Assembly: GCA_023374025.1 (NCBI GenBank)
Contig: SIJG01000061.1
Span: forward strand, 62,001 to 126,000
DNA from: Heterodera schachtii
Taxonomy: Eukaryota > Nematoda > Chromadorea > Rhabditida > Heteroderidae
Length of the DNA: 64,000 nt
Reading direction: 5' to 3'
Positions within the stretch are counted from its first letter, which is position 1. Each line of letters opens with the position of its first letter. The notes under the pieces are model-generated. The model did not search any database, was not told the origin of the DNA, and worked only from the letters and a program-made list of their open reading frames with translations. Of this stretch, positions 1 through 10,173 are shown piece after piece. The translations under genes were made by a program, and so were the position numbers.

Positions 1-672
1 ATTTGAGCTGTTTCATAATCAGCATGAATTCTTATAATTTTTTTGTTATAATTCTCCCATTTCTTCATGATTTCATGCCAAACTATAATATGAAGCTGTG
101 GTTCTAAAAATATATTTAATATCGTTTTAAAGTTTCATAAAAACCGTTTTTCCATTAATGCAAACACTAAAGGTATCCATTCGCCATCTTCAGGCGGCAA
201 AGTGTCATCGGATAACTATATTAATTATTAAATTCGTTAAAAATTGCTGGTTACCAGTCCATGTACTATATAGAGTTGCGTGAATGGTTTAGGAGCAACC
301 TCAAATGTGCCATCTACGACAAAAATTCTACAATTTTCAACTGCTTGTGTTGCCGTTTTGGTAGCAAAAATTATAATTCCTTCATCTCAGTTTCTGTAGA
401 TTACCCAGCTTAAACATTTATTTTTATAATAACTTAATTAGCTATTAATTCAAAGAAAATTAACTTGTCATCCTTTGACAATGGTTTATTTAAAGCTAAT
501 TTAATTGCTCCTTGTCTTGTTAATAATAATTGTGCAGGTATCTCATAAGGGTCAGTTGAAATCCCATGTTTTTGTTGTCTTCGTCTATTATAGGCTCGTC
601 TAATTGAGTCAAAGGTTGGGAAATTATATGTTAATGATTCTTCTGTTTCCGTAATGTCCTCTTGGTAATTTT
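1..672 (-). pseudogene. MULE-type transposase remnant (runs off the window edge)
   Basis: Read on the minus strand, this gives a linker typical of FLYWCH/MULE proteins (FPTFDSIRRAYNRRR, about 560-620), then the start of the MULE DDE domain: FATKTATQ, VVDGTFEVAPK and FTQLYIVHG (about 250-385), a short stretch ending FALMEKR (about 145-195), and HADYETA near 15-30. The Asp of VVDGTF and of ADYE fit the first two catalytic acidic positions; the third would lie outside the window. A GT...AG gap of about 54 bases (around 200-253) joins two blocks in phase and may be a real intron. Breaks seen: a stop after the linker block, and a frame change near 135-150. It would have been a cut-and-paste transposase; it now looks inactive. 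The family call is from recognised motifs only. Confidence 0.6.
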
Positions 673-900
673 TATTGATGATTCGGCATTAATTCGTTCT
701 AGCAATTCACTTATTGAACGAATTTCACGATTTTCATATGCACTCAGTAATTTTTTTACTTTTTCATCATTTATAAAAGCATCAAAGCTAGAGATTCGGC
801 TTCCACCAATTATTTGCGGTGAGTTTGGTTTTCGGTTTTTTATTAAAAAGAAAATCAAAATAATAGCAACTATATAAATCCCTCCTTTTGGAATCTTCAT
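631..900 (-). CDS. hypothetical 89-aa ORF with N-terminal hydrophobic segment
   Basis: An ATG-started frame just upstream of, and overlapping, the MULE remnant on the same strand. Residues about 8-20 (IYIVAIILIFFLI) are hydrophobic and could be a signal anchor; the rest is charged and helical in look (DEKVKKLLSAYENRE). The last 10 or so residues read over the MULE linker in a different frame, so the ORF may be the upstream part of the same decayed gene with a frameshift near 665-672. No family recognised. It could also be a chance frame in AT-rich DNA. Confidence 0.25.
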   Translation of the reverse strand: MKIPKGGIYIVAIILIFFLIKNRKPNSPQIIGGSRISSFDAFINDEKVKKLLSAYENREIRSISELLERINAESSIKITKRTLRKQKNH

Positions 901-1123
901 CCTATTAGAATAAAATAATTTGTATAAAAATTGTAAAAATTATATAATAAAAAACTATAGCCAATAAATATTATATGCATAATGAGTTACATTAATCAAT
1001 AAATCGATTTTACATTAATAAATATTTTATTATGCGAAGTGTTTGTTTACAAATATTAAAATTTATTGCTGGATAGTTTTATACAAAATAATCAGTAAAA
1101 GACATGATAAAAAATAAAGGGTC

Positions 1124-1337
1124 TCATTTGGCGGTTTTTTGAGTAACGCCCATTTTGATGTTTAATGCCCAAAACGCAAAAAAATTTCATTTGGCGGTTT
1201 TTTGAGTAACACCCATTTTGATGTTTAATGCCCAAAACACAAAAAATTTCATTTGGCGGTTTTTTGAGTAACGCCCATTTTGATGTTTAATGCCCAAAAC
1301 ACAAAAAATTTCATTTGGCGGTTTTTTGAGTAACGCC
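1124..1337. repeat. tandem repeat, 62-63 bp unit, about 3.4 copies
   Basis: The unit begins TCATTTGGCGGTTTTTTGAG and recurs at 1124, 1187, 1249 and 1311, giving periods of 63, 62 and 62. Copies differ by only one or two bases (acgccc/acaccc, aacgc/aacac). The last copy breaks off at ATAGCACC. A 61-aa minus-strand frame across it is a by-product of the repeat. No gene is seen in the flanking AT-rich DNA (901-1123). Confidence 0.95.
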
Positions 1338-4074
1338 ATAGCACCAATCGTTTTATTAATGGAAATTACCAACTTTTTTATTAGCTTAAATATTTTGAAA
1401 GAATTTAAATTTTTTATTTAATTTTTAATTATTACTTTTATTTGGATTCTAATTTATGAAGATAGGTACTTATTATTAAATTTCATATTTATTTCCATTT
1501 CTAGCAATAAGAATAATGGTTAGATAAAATTATAACAATTTATTCCAATTTTTACAATTTTTTTTAGAGTTTAATTTTAGTATAAAAAATTTTTTTATAT
1601 TAATAATTGTATTCTCTTTACAATAAAAATCACTTGCAAAGTCAAAAACCCTAAAAACCCATAATAAGAAAATTATTAATTTACATAAATTAAATGAAAG
1701 TCCGAATGTATATAAAAAATGGTTACATATTATAATATTATTAAGCTTAAAATTTAAAAAGAAAGTTTATTAATATCCAGGTCTGTTGTAAAGAAATCTA
1801 ATTAAATGGTAAAGTTATTTTAAGTTAATTTACCTCATATTCTTTTATAATTTTTATTTTTGAATTATTTTTTAATATGAATTTTATTTTAATCATTAAT
1901 TTTACCTTAACATAAAATGAAAAATTATAAAAAAAATTTTTTTAATGTTTTCCTTACCTATTAATTTTTTAAGTAGTTTGAAAATATCGATTTTAATGTT
2001 TTGTTTTTTTGTGCTAATAAATAAGTTTTTAAGATTTTTTTTGTTACTTGACATTTAAGCGTTTTTTATAAAAATTTAAACTGGCTCATAATTGACAAAA
2101 AACTATAAACGATTTTTACATAATTTACAATATTTTAATTAATATAAAACCATATAAAATCAATTAAAATTCCTTATATTTTAATTTTTTATAATATTAT
2201 TTCACTTTTTAATATTTATAACTTTCTTTATTTATTCACAAAATATAATAAATTTGTATCATTTAATAAGTATAAATTCAATTTTTTATCACCTTTATAT
2301 ATTTTTTAAAATTTTCCAAGGTTTTTTCGAAAAAAGATTCATCTATCTATGAAATAAATAATTTTCTTTAAGTTTAAAAAAGATATAAGATTAATGGAAG
2401 AATTTATCGCTCAAATCACTCATGACATGTTTAATTCTAAATTTTTTTGTTTTTTTGATTAAAATTTTTTATTTAAAAATTGTCCTGATTTGTAAAATCT
2501 TTTAAATATTAAATCATTTTATTTAATTATTTCAAAAATAATGGGTTAATACAAATGATAATTCAGAAAATTTTTAACTTTGCGTTTTGGATTAGAATTG
2601 TTGTTTGCTTCTTTTCTTGAAATATCCGATAAGATATTATTTTATATATGCATATATGGATTGGTATTAAATATATTTAGGTATTATTATAATTCATTTT
2701 TAAAGTGTTTTTATTATTATAATTTTGTTCAAATTTTCATAGCAATTATCCCTGCTTTAGATTATTTTCTTCTTCATGTTTTTGTTGATTTTAAAAAATA
2801 ATTTACAATAATTAAATATATTGTCAACCAGATAGAAAACAATTGTGGAAATCATCGATATTTCAAGCTAATAAAAAGTTATATTTAAATAAATATAAAT
2901 TTTAATAAAATACTACACACTTATAAGAACGAACTTTAAAATAAATAAACTTGGTTTTTGAAAAAAAAACTATATATAACAATTTACAAATTATAAATGT
3001 TAAAAGATCTTCAACAATACATGTTGGTGATCAGAATGTTTAAAAACATTTACATTTCTTTTTTACAATTACACCTTTTCAGTAGAGTAGTTTTAATTGT
3101 TATATTAAAAAAAAATAAATAGTATAATAATATTTTACTCTATAAGATAATTTGTAAAAAAAAATAATAATTATTGACTAAATTTAATTTTATTTTTTTA
3201 TTTAATCTTATTAATTATTCATTTCTAAAATATTTTAATATATTTATTCAAATTTAAAATAAAAAGTAAAATAAATAGTTTACATTTTTAAATGATTTAA
3301 AGAAAATTTGTGCATTTCCAAAAAAAAATTTGTTTTTATTCAATTGTCAATATATTATAATAATAAGATTAATAATAATTATAATTTTAAACATTTAATG
3401 TTTCTCATCAATTCTAGTGTAAAGGCAATTAAATGTCTGTTTTTAGGTTTTCACTTGGTGAATGCTCCATTTAACTTGGTTTCCTGTCTACTGTTTCGTT
3501 TGTTTAAATTACATGTAATTTTTTGTTAAAATGTTTAATTATTTATTTTTAAGAATTTATTTTTTTTCACTTTGTAAAAAAAATTTTTTTTTTTTAATTT
3601 TTTAATTGCCGCTGCTTCATATTTTTAATGATATAGCTATTTTGTGTAGACTTCTCCTCTGTTTAATTAAAATATTTTAAATAATTTTTTTCACATTAAT
3701 TTTAATTAAAATTCTTTTTTCTTTTGAAACTTTAAATTCAAAAATGGTTAGATCTAATTTTTGCAATTAAAAGGAGCATTATTTGTTTTTTGGTTTGAAT
3801 TAAATATAAATAAAAATTTTTTATTTATTAGTTAAAACAATTTTAATGATTTTTTTCCTTGTTAACTAGAGAAAAAATCATTGTATTTATGCTTTACGAA
3901 ATATATATATATATATTCATTAATAATTCTACAATTCTAAATTTATTCTTAAAATGAAAAAACTTTATAACCTTTTCATTAATCATTTTTATTTTTAAAT
4001 GATAAATGTAACTGTAATAAGTTTAATTTAATGGCTTTTTTCTTTGAAAAATACTTTAAAGGATTAAATATTTT
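1338..4074. other. AT-rich stretch without recognisable genes
   Basis: Long runs of A and T with scattered simple repeats, including an AT dinucleotide run near 3900-3918. The short frames at 2580-2801 and 3308-3529 are rich in Phe/Ile/Tyr/Lys as expected by chance at this composition. I see nothing I can support as a gene. Confidence 0.6.
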
Positions 4075-4150
4075 TTAATGGCACGTGGCTCCGCAAAATC
4101 TTCCTGAGTGGTCGGCTTTGTTAAATTCTCTTATATCTTCTGCGAATTTT
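4075..4150 (-). CDS. possible terminal exon of an unknown gene
   Basis: A small island of balanced base composition in AT-rich DNA. On the minus strand an acceptor-like TTTTTATAG precedes a 24-codon open frame (KFAEDIREFN...GRFCGATCH) that ends in TAA. The residue mix looks like protein rather than AT noise. No upstream exon was found, so the family is unknown and the call is weak. Confidence 0.2.
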
Positions 4151-4778
4151 CTATAAAAATTAAGGATTAATTTATTGTTTTATTTTTAATTTGTTTTTTT
4201 TAATTTGATATATTTACAATTATATTTCAATTTTAAAAGTTGATATCAATAAATACATGTCCTGCCCAAGTTAAAAGCGATCACTTCTTTTGAGAATTAT
4301 TTTTGATTAAGAATTTAGAAGGATACCAAGGCTTGTAAATTTCATTTTACCCGTTTATTCTAATGTTGACTACCCTCCTATTTTTCTTCATTTTCATTCC
4401 ATTTTTAAAATAACCCATGAGAATTAATTAAATGCAATTAAAATTAACACACTTTGTTAACCTACTACAATAATGGTAATATTTTATTGTCATTTAATTT
4501 TCTTTATCCAGCTATTTTCTTTCAATTATTTATTTTCTTTTGTATATGTTTTAATCTTTTTGCATTAAGTCTAGAATTACATTTAAAACTGTATAATATT
4601 TTAAATATTAATAAAAGGTAAAACTTGGAGATCTAAAAGTCGAGAAAATCTTCAACAGATATTTATCTTTGAACTTTTCTTAATCTTTATTTTATTTTTT
4701 TAATCTTTATATTTTAGAATAATATGCAAGAATGTTAAAACAATATTTTAATAATTAATAATTTCATTTTTATATTCG

Positions 4779-5146
4779 CTGATCAGCTGTCAGATAAAGG
4801 AAATGCGGTTCCGCCGAAAAAAATTCGCTGATCAGCTGTCAGATAAAGGAAATGCGGTTCCACCGAAAAATAAATTAGCTGATCAGCTGTCAGATAAAGG
4901 AAATGCGGTTCCACCGAAAAATAAATTTGCTGATCAGCTGTCAGATAAAGGAAATGCGGTTCCGCCGAAAAAAAAATTCGCTGATCAGCTGTCAGATAAA
5001 GGAAATGCGGTTCCGCCGAAAAATAAATTCGCTGATCAGCTGTCAGATAAAGGAAATGCGGTTCCGCCGAAAAAAATTCGCTGATCAGCTGTCAGATAAA
5101 GGAAATGCGGTTCTGCCGAAAAATAAATTCTCTGATCAGCTGTCAC
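4779..5146. repeat. tandem repeat, 49/51 bp unit, 7 full copies plus a partial
   Basis: Units start CTGATCAGCTGTCAG at 4779, 4828, 4879, 4930, 4981, 5032, 5081 and 5132; spacings are 49 or 51 bp. Each carries AAAGGAAATGCGGTTCCGCC followed by an A-rich run; the period change lies in that run (aaaaaaattcg versus aaaaataaattcg). CTGATCAG and CAGCTG are overlapping palindromes at the head of each unit. Because 51 is a multiple of three, one frame reads as a 17-residue repeat (FADQLSDKGNAVPPKNK), but the 49-bp units break it, so a coding role is doubtful. Confidence 0.95.
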
Positions 5147-5341
5147 ACAATTAATGATAAGCACAAATATTACTATAAAAACAAAGATAAAAGTTAATTA
5201 TTCAACTCCCTAGTCCTTCTTACTCTCAACCGTCACATTTGCACATTGTATTCAATTTAACAGCTATAAACATTTTATCTTTTTTTAAGATAATGCTATT
5301 TTTAATTTTTTTTCCTTTTTCTTTTGTTTAACGGAGGGATA

Positions 5342-5861
5342 TCAATTAACACATCTAAAAATCGCGCTTTAATATATTTTGGAGGGTACTAATATCGTCA
5401 AAAAGGGACGAGTGTGGATGGGCAAACCCAATTTTGGCAATGTACACAAAAGAATTGTCCAGGAAGGGCACATGGTCCTATCGGCACTTTGGATATTACA
5501 CGTATTGTGTCTGATCATAACCATCCCCAAGTTTCTTCTCAGAATACTGTAAGAGAAATTTGTAAGTCGGTTCTACCAAATTTCCGGGCAGGTCAGAGAG
5601 AGAAAGGAAGACATTAAAGCGGCTGCACTAAATAACCCTGTCGCTTCTGTAAGAGAGATTAATGTGCAAGCAAGGCAAGATTTATCAGACGAACAACTGA
5701 TGATGATGCCAAGCTCCAGTGCTGTTCAACGCCAAGTTAACAGACTGCGAGAAATTTCCGCAAGACAAGCGGTTGACGTAAAGTCAATTCAAGAAATAGT
5801 TATTGAGGTGTTTTCTTTAGCTGTTTTCTTGCTAATATTTAGGGATGTCAATTTTATGTAA
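5342..5861 (+). pseudogene. FLYWCH zinc-finger / MULE transposase N-terminal relic
   Basis: A FLYWCH domain is readable: SKNRALIYFGGY, then YRQKG, FWQCTQKNCPGR and VSDHNHP, giving the C-x4-C...H-x-H zinc ligands. After it comes the helical linker of FLYWCH/MULE proteins (LSDEQLMMMPSS, VQRQVNRLRE). Two breaks are visible: an in-frame TAA at 5390-5392 inside the domain, and a +1 frame change at about 5595-5605. The DDE core does not follow; similarity ends near 5810, where a possible 35-bp GT...TTTAG intron or a breakpoint lies. Known role of the family: DNA binding by transposases of this superfamily. Here it is a decayed fragment, in opposite orientation to the MULE relic at the left edge. 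Confidence 0.65.
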
Positions 5862-6978
5862 ATACATATTTTTTTATTTGTTCTCCATGCTCTAAATAGT
5901 AGGAAAAACACTTTTTTTCTGTTTGCGAACAAAAATCGGGCCTTTTATTTACATATTTTTACATATAAAATAAATAAAAAAAAATTTCTTGCAATAAATA
6001 CATATTTTTCAAAAAAAATAAAGAAATGGTTTCTTAATAAATTATTGGTTTTAAAAATTTTTGTAAATGCAACAATCAAAAATATTTGCAAAAAATCGAT
6101 ATAATAGATTATAAATTTAAAAATAATATATAACTTGAAAAGTTAATAATAAAAAATAATTAAATTACAAAATATTTTATATGTTTGATATTCCTGAAAA
6201 AATGATTAACAATAATTCTCAAAAAGTTACGACTGCTTTTCCAGTGACAAAAAGCGGTCGTGATCATGGGCTGATTTTTGCCCAATTCTAACAGTTCCAT
6301 TAATGAAAAAAAATGTTAAATTAGAAGAAATAAATTGAAAAATTAGCTTAATCAGTCATAATTTACTATTTTCTAAATTAATATAAAATTAAACAAATAT
6401 TATTAATAATTCTGCTATAAATTCGCAAATAATGTATAAAATTATGTTTCTCAAACATTAATTCCATTTCCTACATTAATTAAATGAGGAATACCTAAAA
6501 CAAACAACATCAACGATATTCTTTATTTTATTAGCAATTCAAATTTAAAAAATTAGAATTAAAAAATTGGAATAAATATTATAAATAATATTATAAACTT
6601 TCTAATCAAGAATTTTTTTTTTTAATATTGCATAGTTATTAAATCATAAAGATTTTTGAATTCATTAAATTTTCATAAATCGCCAAAAGGAAGTTATTAC
6701 AATAATATTATAATATTTTTTTTTAAATATGACTAATAAAGAAAATTAATCTGATAGATTCATCATGTACAAAATAGAAATACTATTTTGCAGAAAAAAT
6801 TAAAAAAATCTCAACTTGAAGAAATAAAAATTTGAGTTTGAAAGAAAAAAAACTCGAAAGAAACATTAAAAAAGAATTTTCACTACCATATTGGCTCGAA
6901 TATATGTAGACAACAGAAATAAATTTTTTCAAATATAGCCCAATTAATACAAATTTCATAATCCGACTAGTTAAATTT
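5862..6978. other. AT-rich stretch without recognisable genes
   Basis: Mostly A/T. A short less AT-rich patch around 6190-6300 gives an open frame with MINNNSQKVTTAFPV, too short to assign. Nothing else supported. Confidence 0.5.
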
Positions 6979-7220
6979 TAGACCGACTTGAAAAGTTGCT
7001 AGAAGGGTCAGGGAACCCCACTCTGGTCCCAATCATCGAACGACTAGAAAAGTTAGAAAAGCTGGTAGAACGGCTAATCGCGGGCGAGAATCGATATGGA
7101 AATCGATTTGCTGACCCTCAGCACACCTCCAACACTTCGGACTCCACCAACAACAACGGCAATGTTCAATGGGGTCAACCGCCGCCTTTTGCTGGCACTG
7201 GCGCCGTTTCGCAGATGATT
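6979..7220 (+). CDS. coiled-coil fragment ahead of the LINE (possible ORF1 piece or host exon)
   Basis: After an acceptor-like TTAAATTTTAG the frame reads DRLEKLLEGSGN, then IIERLEKLEKLVERLI, a clear leucine heptad pattern, followed by a Thr/Asn/Ser-rich stretch and WGQPPPFAGTG. Base composition is far less AT-rich than the surroundings. It lies directly before the endonuclease part of the LINE and in a different frame. It could be the remains of a LINE ORF1-type protein joined to ORF2 by an internal deletion, or a host exon into which the truncated LINE inserted. I cannot tell which. Confidence 0.4.
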
Positions 7221-7221
7221 A

Positions 7222-8303
7222 CGAGGCAATCATCAACTCCGAAAATGATAAAAAGGGCGGAGGATCGGCAATTTTATTAAAATCAAACATCCCTTATCAG
7301 ACACTTTTCTCTGGGACAAAATTCCAAAGCGAAATTATTCACATTAAATTACTTTTTAAAAAACCTATTCAAATTATAAATATATATCGTCCACCAAACT
7401 GTACAGTTCAGAATACTAAAAAACTACTCAAATTCATTTCTGACCAGAGCGATTCTGAAAATACCATATTCTGTGGTGATTTTAATATCCCAAATATATT
7501 ATGGGATGAAAATAAGGTCAAACAAATAAATGATCCGGCCTCTAATTCTCTAATTGAGTTTATGCACCAAAGACAATTGATACAGCATGTTAAGGAACCA
7601 ACAAGAGAAAAAGCAATTTTAGATTTAGTAATTACTAGTGAATTTGAATTAATTAATGAATTGAGAGTTCTAGAAAATTTTTCAACTTCTGATCACAAAA
7701 TGGTCGGATTTAAAATAAAAGTAAAATTCAGTCATAAAAATCCTAAAATTTATAGAAGAGATTTTAAAAATATTAATTTTTCGAAATTAAGTCAGGCGTT
7801 ACTTGAAAATCGAATTGATTTATCAATAAACTCAGTGTTCACCGTTGAACAGAAATATAAAGAATTTTTAACTAAAGTTCTGAAATTATATGATACTTTT
7901 ATACCCAATAGACCTCTCAAATCGATCATAAAGCAAGCGTATCCCCAAAAAATAAAAGACTTATTTTCAGAGAAATTACGTTTGCATAAGCTTGTAAAAA
8001 AATTCCCGGAAAAAAGTGATCTCATTTTAAATTACAAAATTATTTCAAGGGAAATGAATAAACAATTAAATCAATTCAGAAATGAAAAAGAGTCAAAAAT
8101 TATTTCCCAGGGGCAAAATTCAGTTAACAAATTTATTCGAAATAAGTTATCAAAAATTTCTGAAATACCTACTCTAATTGATAATGCTGGAAATATGTTT
8201 TCCAGCAATGTTCAAAAATGTAAGATATTAGCAGAAATATTTCAAAAGTCTTTTTTAAGAAAATCAATTGTTAATGGTCCACAAACTCAATCAACACAGA
8301 AAA
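7222..8303 (+). pseudogene. LINE ORF2, endonuclease half
   Basis: Endonuclease motifs in order: GGGSAILL (about 7255-7280), INIYRPPN (about 7375-7400), FCGDFNIP (about 7470-7495), LDLVIT (about 7620-7640) and TSDHKMVGF (about 7685-7712), the Ser-Asp-His signature of APE-type endonucleases. The region before GGGSA is missing, so about the first third of the domain is lost. A lysine-rich linker follows to the RT. The frame runs out near 8303; one base of shift there joins it to the RT frame. In an intact element this enzyme nicks the target DNA to prime reverse transcription. Confidence 0.8.
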
Positions 8304-9831
8304 GATTAAACTTTCTGACATTGAATTGAACGCTGGCATAATTAGGAATATATTAAGACTTCCCCGACGTAATTTCACTTCACCAGATAATGTTCCTTAC
8401 ATTTTATTAAAAAATTGTGCAGAACCAATTACAAAAATATTAGCAGATATATTTAGGCTAATTTTGGATTCCGGTCAAATTCCGGAAATTTGGCGAACAT
8501 CATTAGTTGTACCAATTTTCAAAAAAGGCGAAAAAACTGATCCATTAAATTACAGGCCGGTGTCATTAACCAGCAGCGTCTGTAGAGTTTTCGAACGAAT
8601 TTTGAGTAGCAAAATTTTAGAATTTCTGAACAGTACAAGATTCTTTGATAAAGAACAATTTGGGTTTTTAAAAAATAGATCGACTACAACCCAAATATTA
8701 AAAATGATGGACGATATATATAATTCTATACAAAAGAATCAACAAATTGACACAATCTATATTGATTTTGTCAAGGCGTTTGATTCTGTTCCAATTGATT
8801 TATTACTTCAAAAAATCAAAAAGATTGGAATTGAAGGAAAAATTCATAATTTTTTAACTAACTTTTTAAAAAATCGGAGTTTTAAGGTTAAAATTGGCGA
8901 AAAATTGTCAGAAAGTTTCAGAGTATTTTCAGGAGTGCCCCAGGGAAGTGTCTTAGGGCCATTACTCTTTTTAATTTTTATAAATGATCTGCCGTCCTTT
9001 ATTACAAATGAAACGGCATCAGTTGGCATAAAAATGTATGCCGATGATGTTAAATTATATTATGCCCATGAAAATGATGACCATTCGAATCAGTTGGATA
9101 AAGCAATTGAGGCTTTGGAAAAATGGTCAAAAATAAATGGGTTAGAAATTTCAACTGAAAAATCTTTTGTTTTATATTTAGGGAAAAATAATATAAAAAA
9201 AGAATATTTTATTAACTCAAAAAAGATTTCAGAATCGGATAATGTTCGTGACTTGGGAATTATAATTGACTCGAAGCTTAATTTTTCAGAACATATAAGC
9301 AAAATTATACGAAACGCATATCTCAGAAGCTTTCAGATTTTGAGAGTGTTGAAAAGCAGGGAAATAAAGACTCTAACAGCAGCTTATAAAACCTTTGTAC
9401 GACCTCAATTAGAATACGCTAGCGAAGTTTGGAACCCTAATTTAAAAAAAAAAATAGACAAAATTGAGGGGGAACAAAAATTTTTCACAAGAAAAGCTTT
9501 TCGAAAATGTGGATTTGTGTACAAAAAATATATGGAAAGACTTAAAATCACGGGTTTACACAAATTGGAAGAAAGAAGAAAAATCAATGATTAAACAACA
9601 GCTTTTAAAATAATTAAAGGTTTCACCAGCCTAGAAGCTGAGAAAAATTTCTTTTTCTCAGAAAGGCCAAGGAGGCCTTTACTTTTACGAGTAAAGCGCC
9701 ACACGGCCAAAACACAAAATAATTTTTTCAATAGAATAGTAAAAAACTGGAATAACCTTCCAGTGGTAGCGGTGCAAATTAATAAGGCAAAGGAATTCAG
9801 GGGTTTGCTAAAAGCAATGAGTTCTGAGTAG
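8304..9831 (+). pseudogene. LINE ORF2, reverse transcriptase half
   Basis: RT motifs in order: VVPIFKKGEKTDPLNYRPVS (about 8500-8565), FGFLKNRSTTT (about 8670), IDFVKAFDSVP (about 8762-8794), GVPQGSVLGPLLF (about 8932-8970) and MYADDVKLYY (about 9034-9063), with the catalytic YADD intact. The CR1/jockey C-terminal block follows (SFQILRVLKS, PQLEYASEVWNP). A single in-frame TAA at 9592-9594 interrupts the tail; reading on in the same frame gives coherent sequence (NNFFNRIVKNWNNLP) to a TAG at 9829-9831. With the upstream frameshift, this copy appears dead but not old. Confidence 0.85.
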
Positions 9832-9967
9832 GAATATTCATGTGCCATATTTACACAATATTTTAATCGCCTGTGAATTTTTAACATTTGAATTATTTTT
9901 ATATATTTATTACGGTATTCATTTTGTATTTTTTATATGATCAAATTCATTTGTTTGTTTTCTTTTT

Positions 9968-9994
9968 GGCACCATGTAAGAGCACTAATGTGCC
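9968..9994 (+). other. 3' UTR hairpin of the LINE
   Basis: GGCAC (9968-9972) pairs with GTGCC (9990-9994) around a 17-base loop, about 30 bases before the AT-rich terminal repeats. CR1-like elements are known to carry 3' structures recognised by their own RT; that role here is inferred from position. Confidence 0.5.
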
Positions 9995-10041
9995 TTTGGT
10001 TTGCTCGATAAATTAAATTAAAATATCTCTATGATTTTTTT

Positions 10042-10173
10042 ATGATAAAAGACAAAGAATTAAAAATTAAAATTAATCAAAGTGAAGTGAGTGTACATGG
10101 AGTGGATGACAAAAAAGCACATCGACTCATGTCTAAGAATGGGATTAGTGTAAAACCAAAAATATTTTTCTGA
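10042..10173 (+). CDS. 43-aa ORF of unknown function next to the LINE 3' end
   Basis: ATG at 10042 to TGA at 10171-10173. The product has mixed residues (KINQSEVSVHGVDDKKAHRL) that look less like AT noise than other short frames nearby. It starts 20 bases after the LINE terminus, so it may be flanking host exon sequence that the LINE interrupted. No family recognised. Confidence 0.2.
   Translation: MIKDKELKIKINQSEVSVHGVDDKKAHRLMSKNGISVKPKIFF

Larger units (their letters stand above)
7215..10022 (+). mobile_element. 5'-truncated non-LTR retrotransposon (CR1/jockey-type LINE)
   Basis: Encodes the second half of an APE-type endonuclease, a full reverse transcriptase and the C-terminal region seen in CR1/jockey-like elements (PQLEYASEVWNP, then a basic region). 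The left boundary is approximate and lacks the first part of the endonuclease, as expected from incomplete reverse transcription. The 3' end has a GGCAC...GTGCC hairpin (9968-9994) and ends in short AT-rich repeats (ATAAATTAAATTAAA) rather than a long poly-A, which fits CR1-like elements. I could not define a target-site duplication. Confidence 0.85.
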
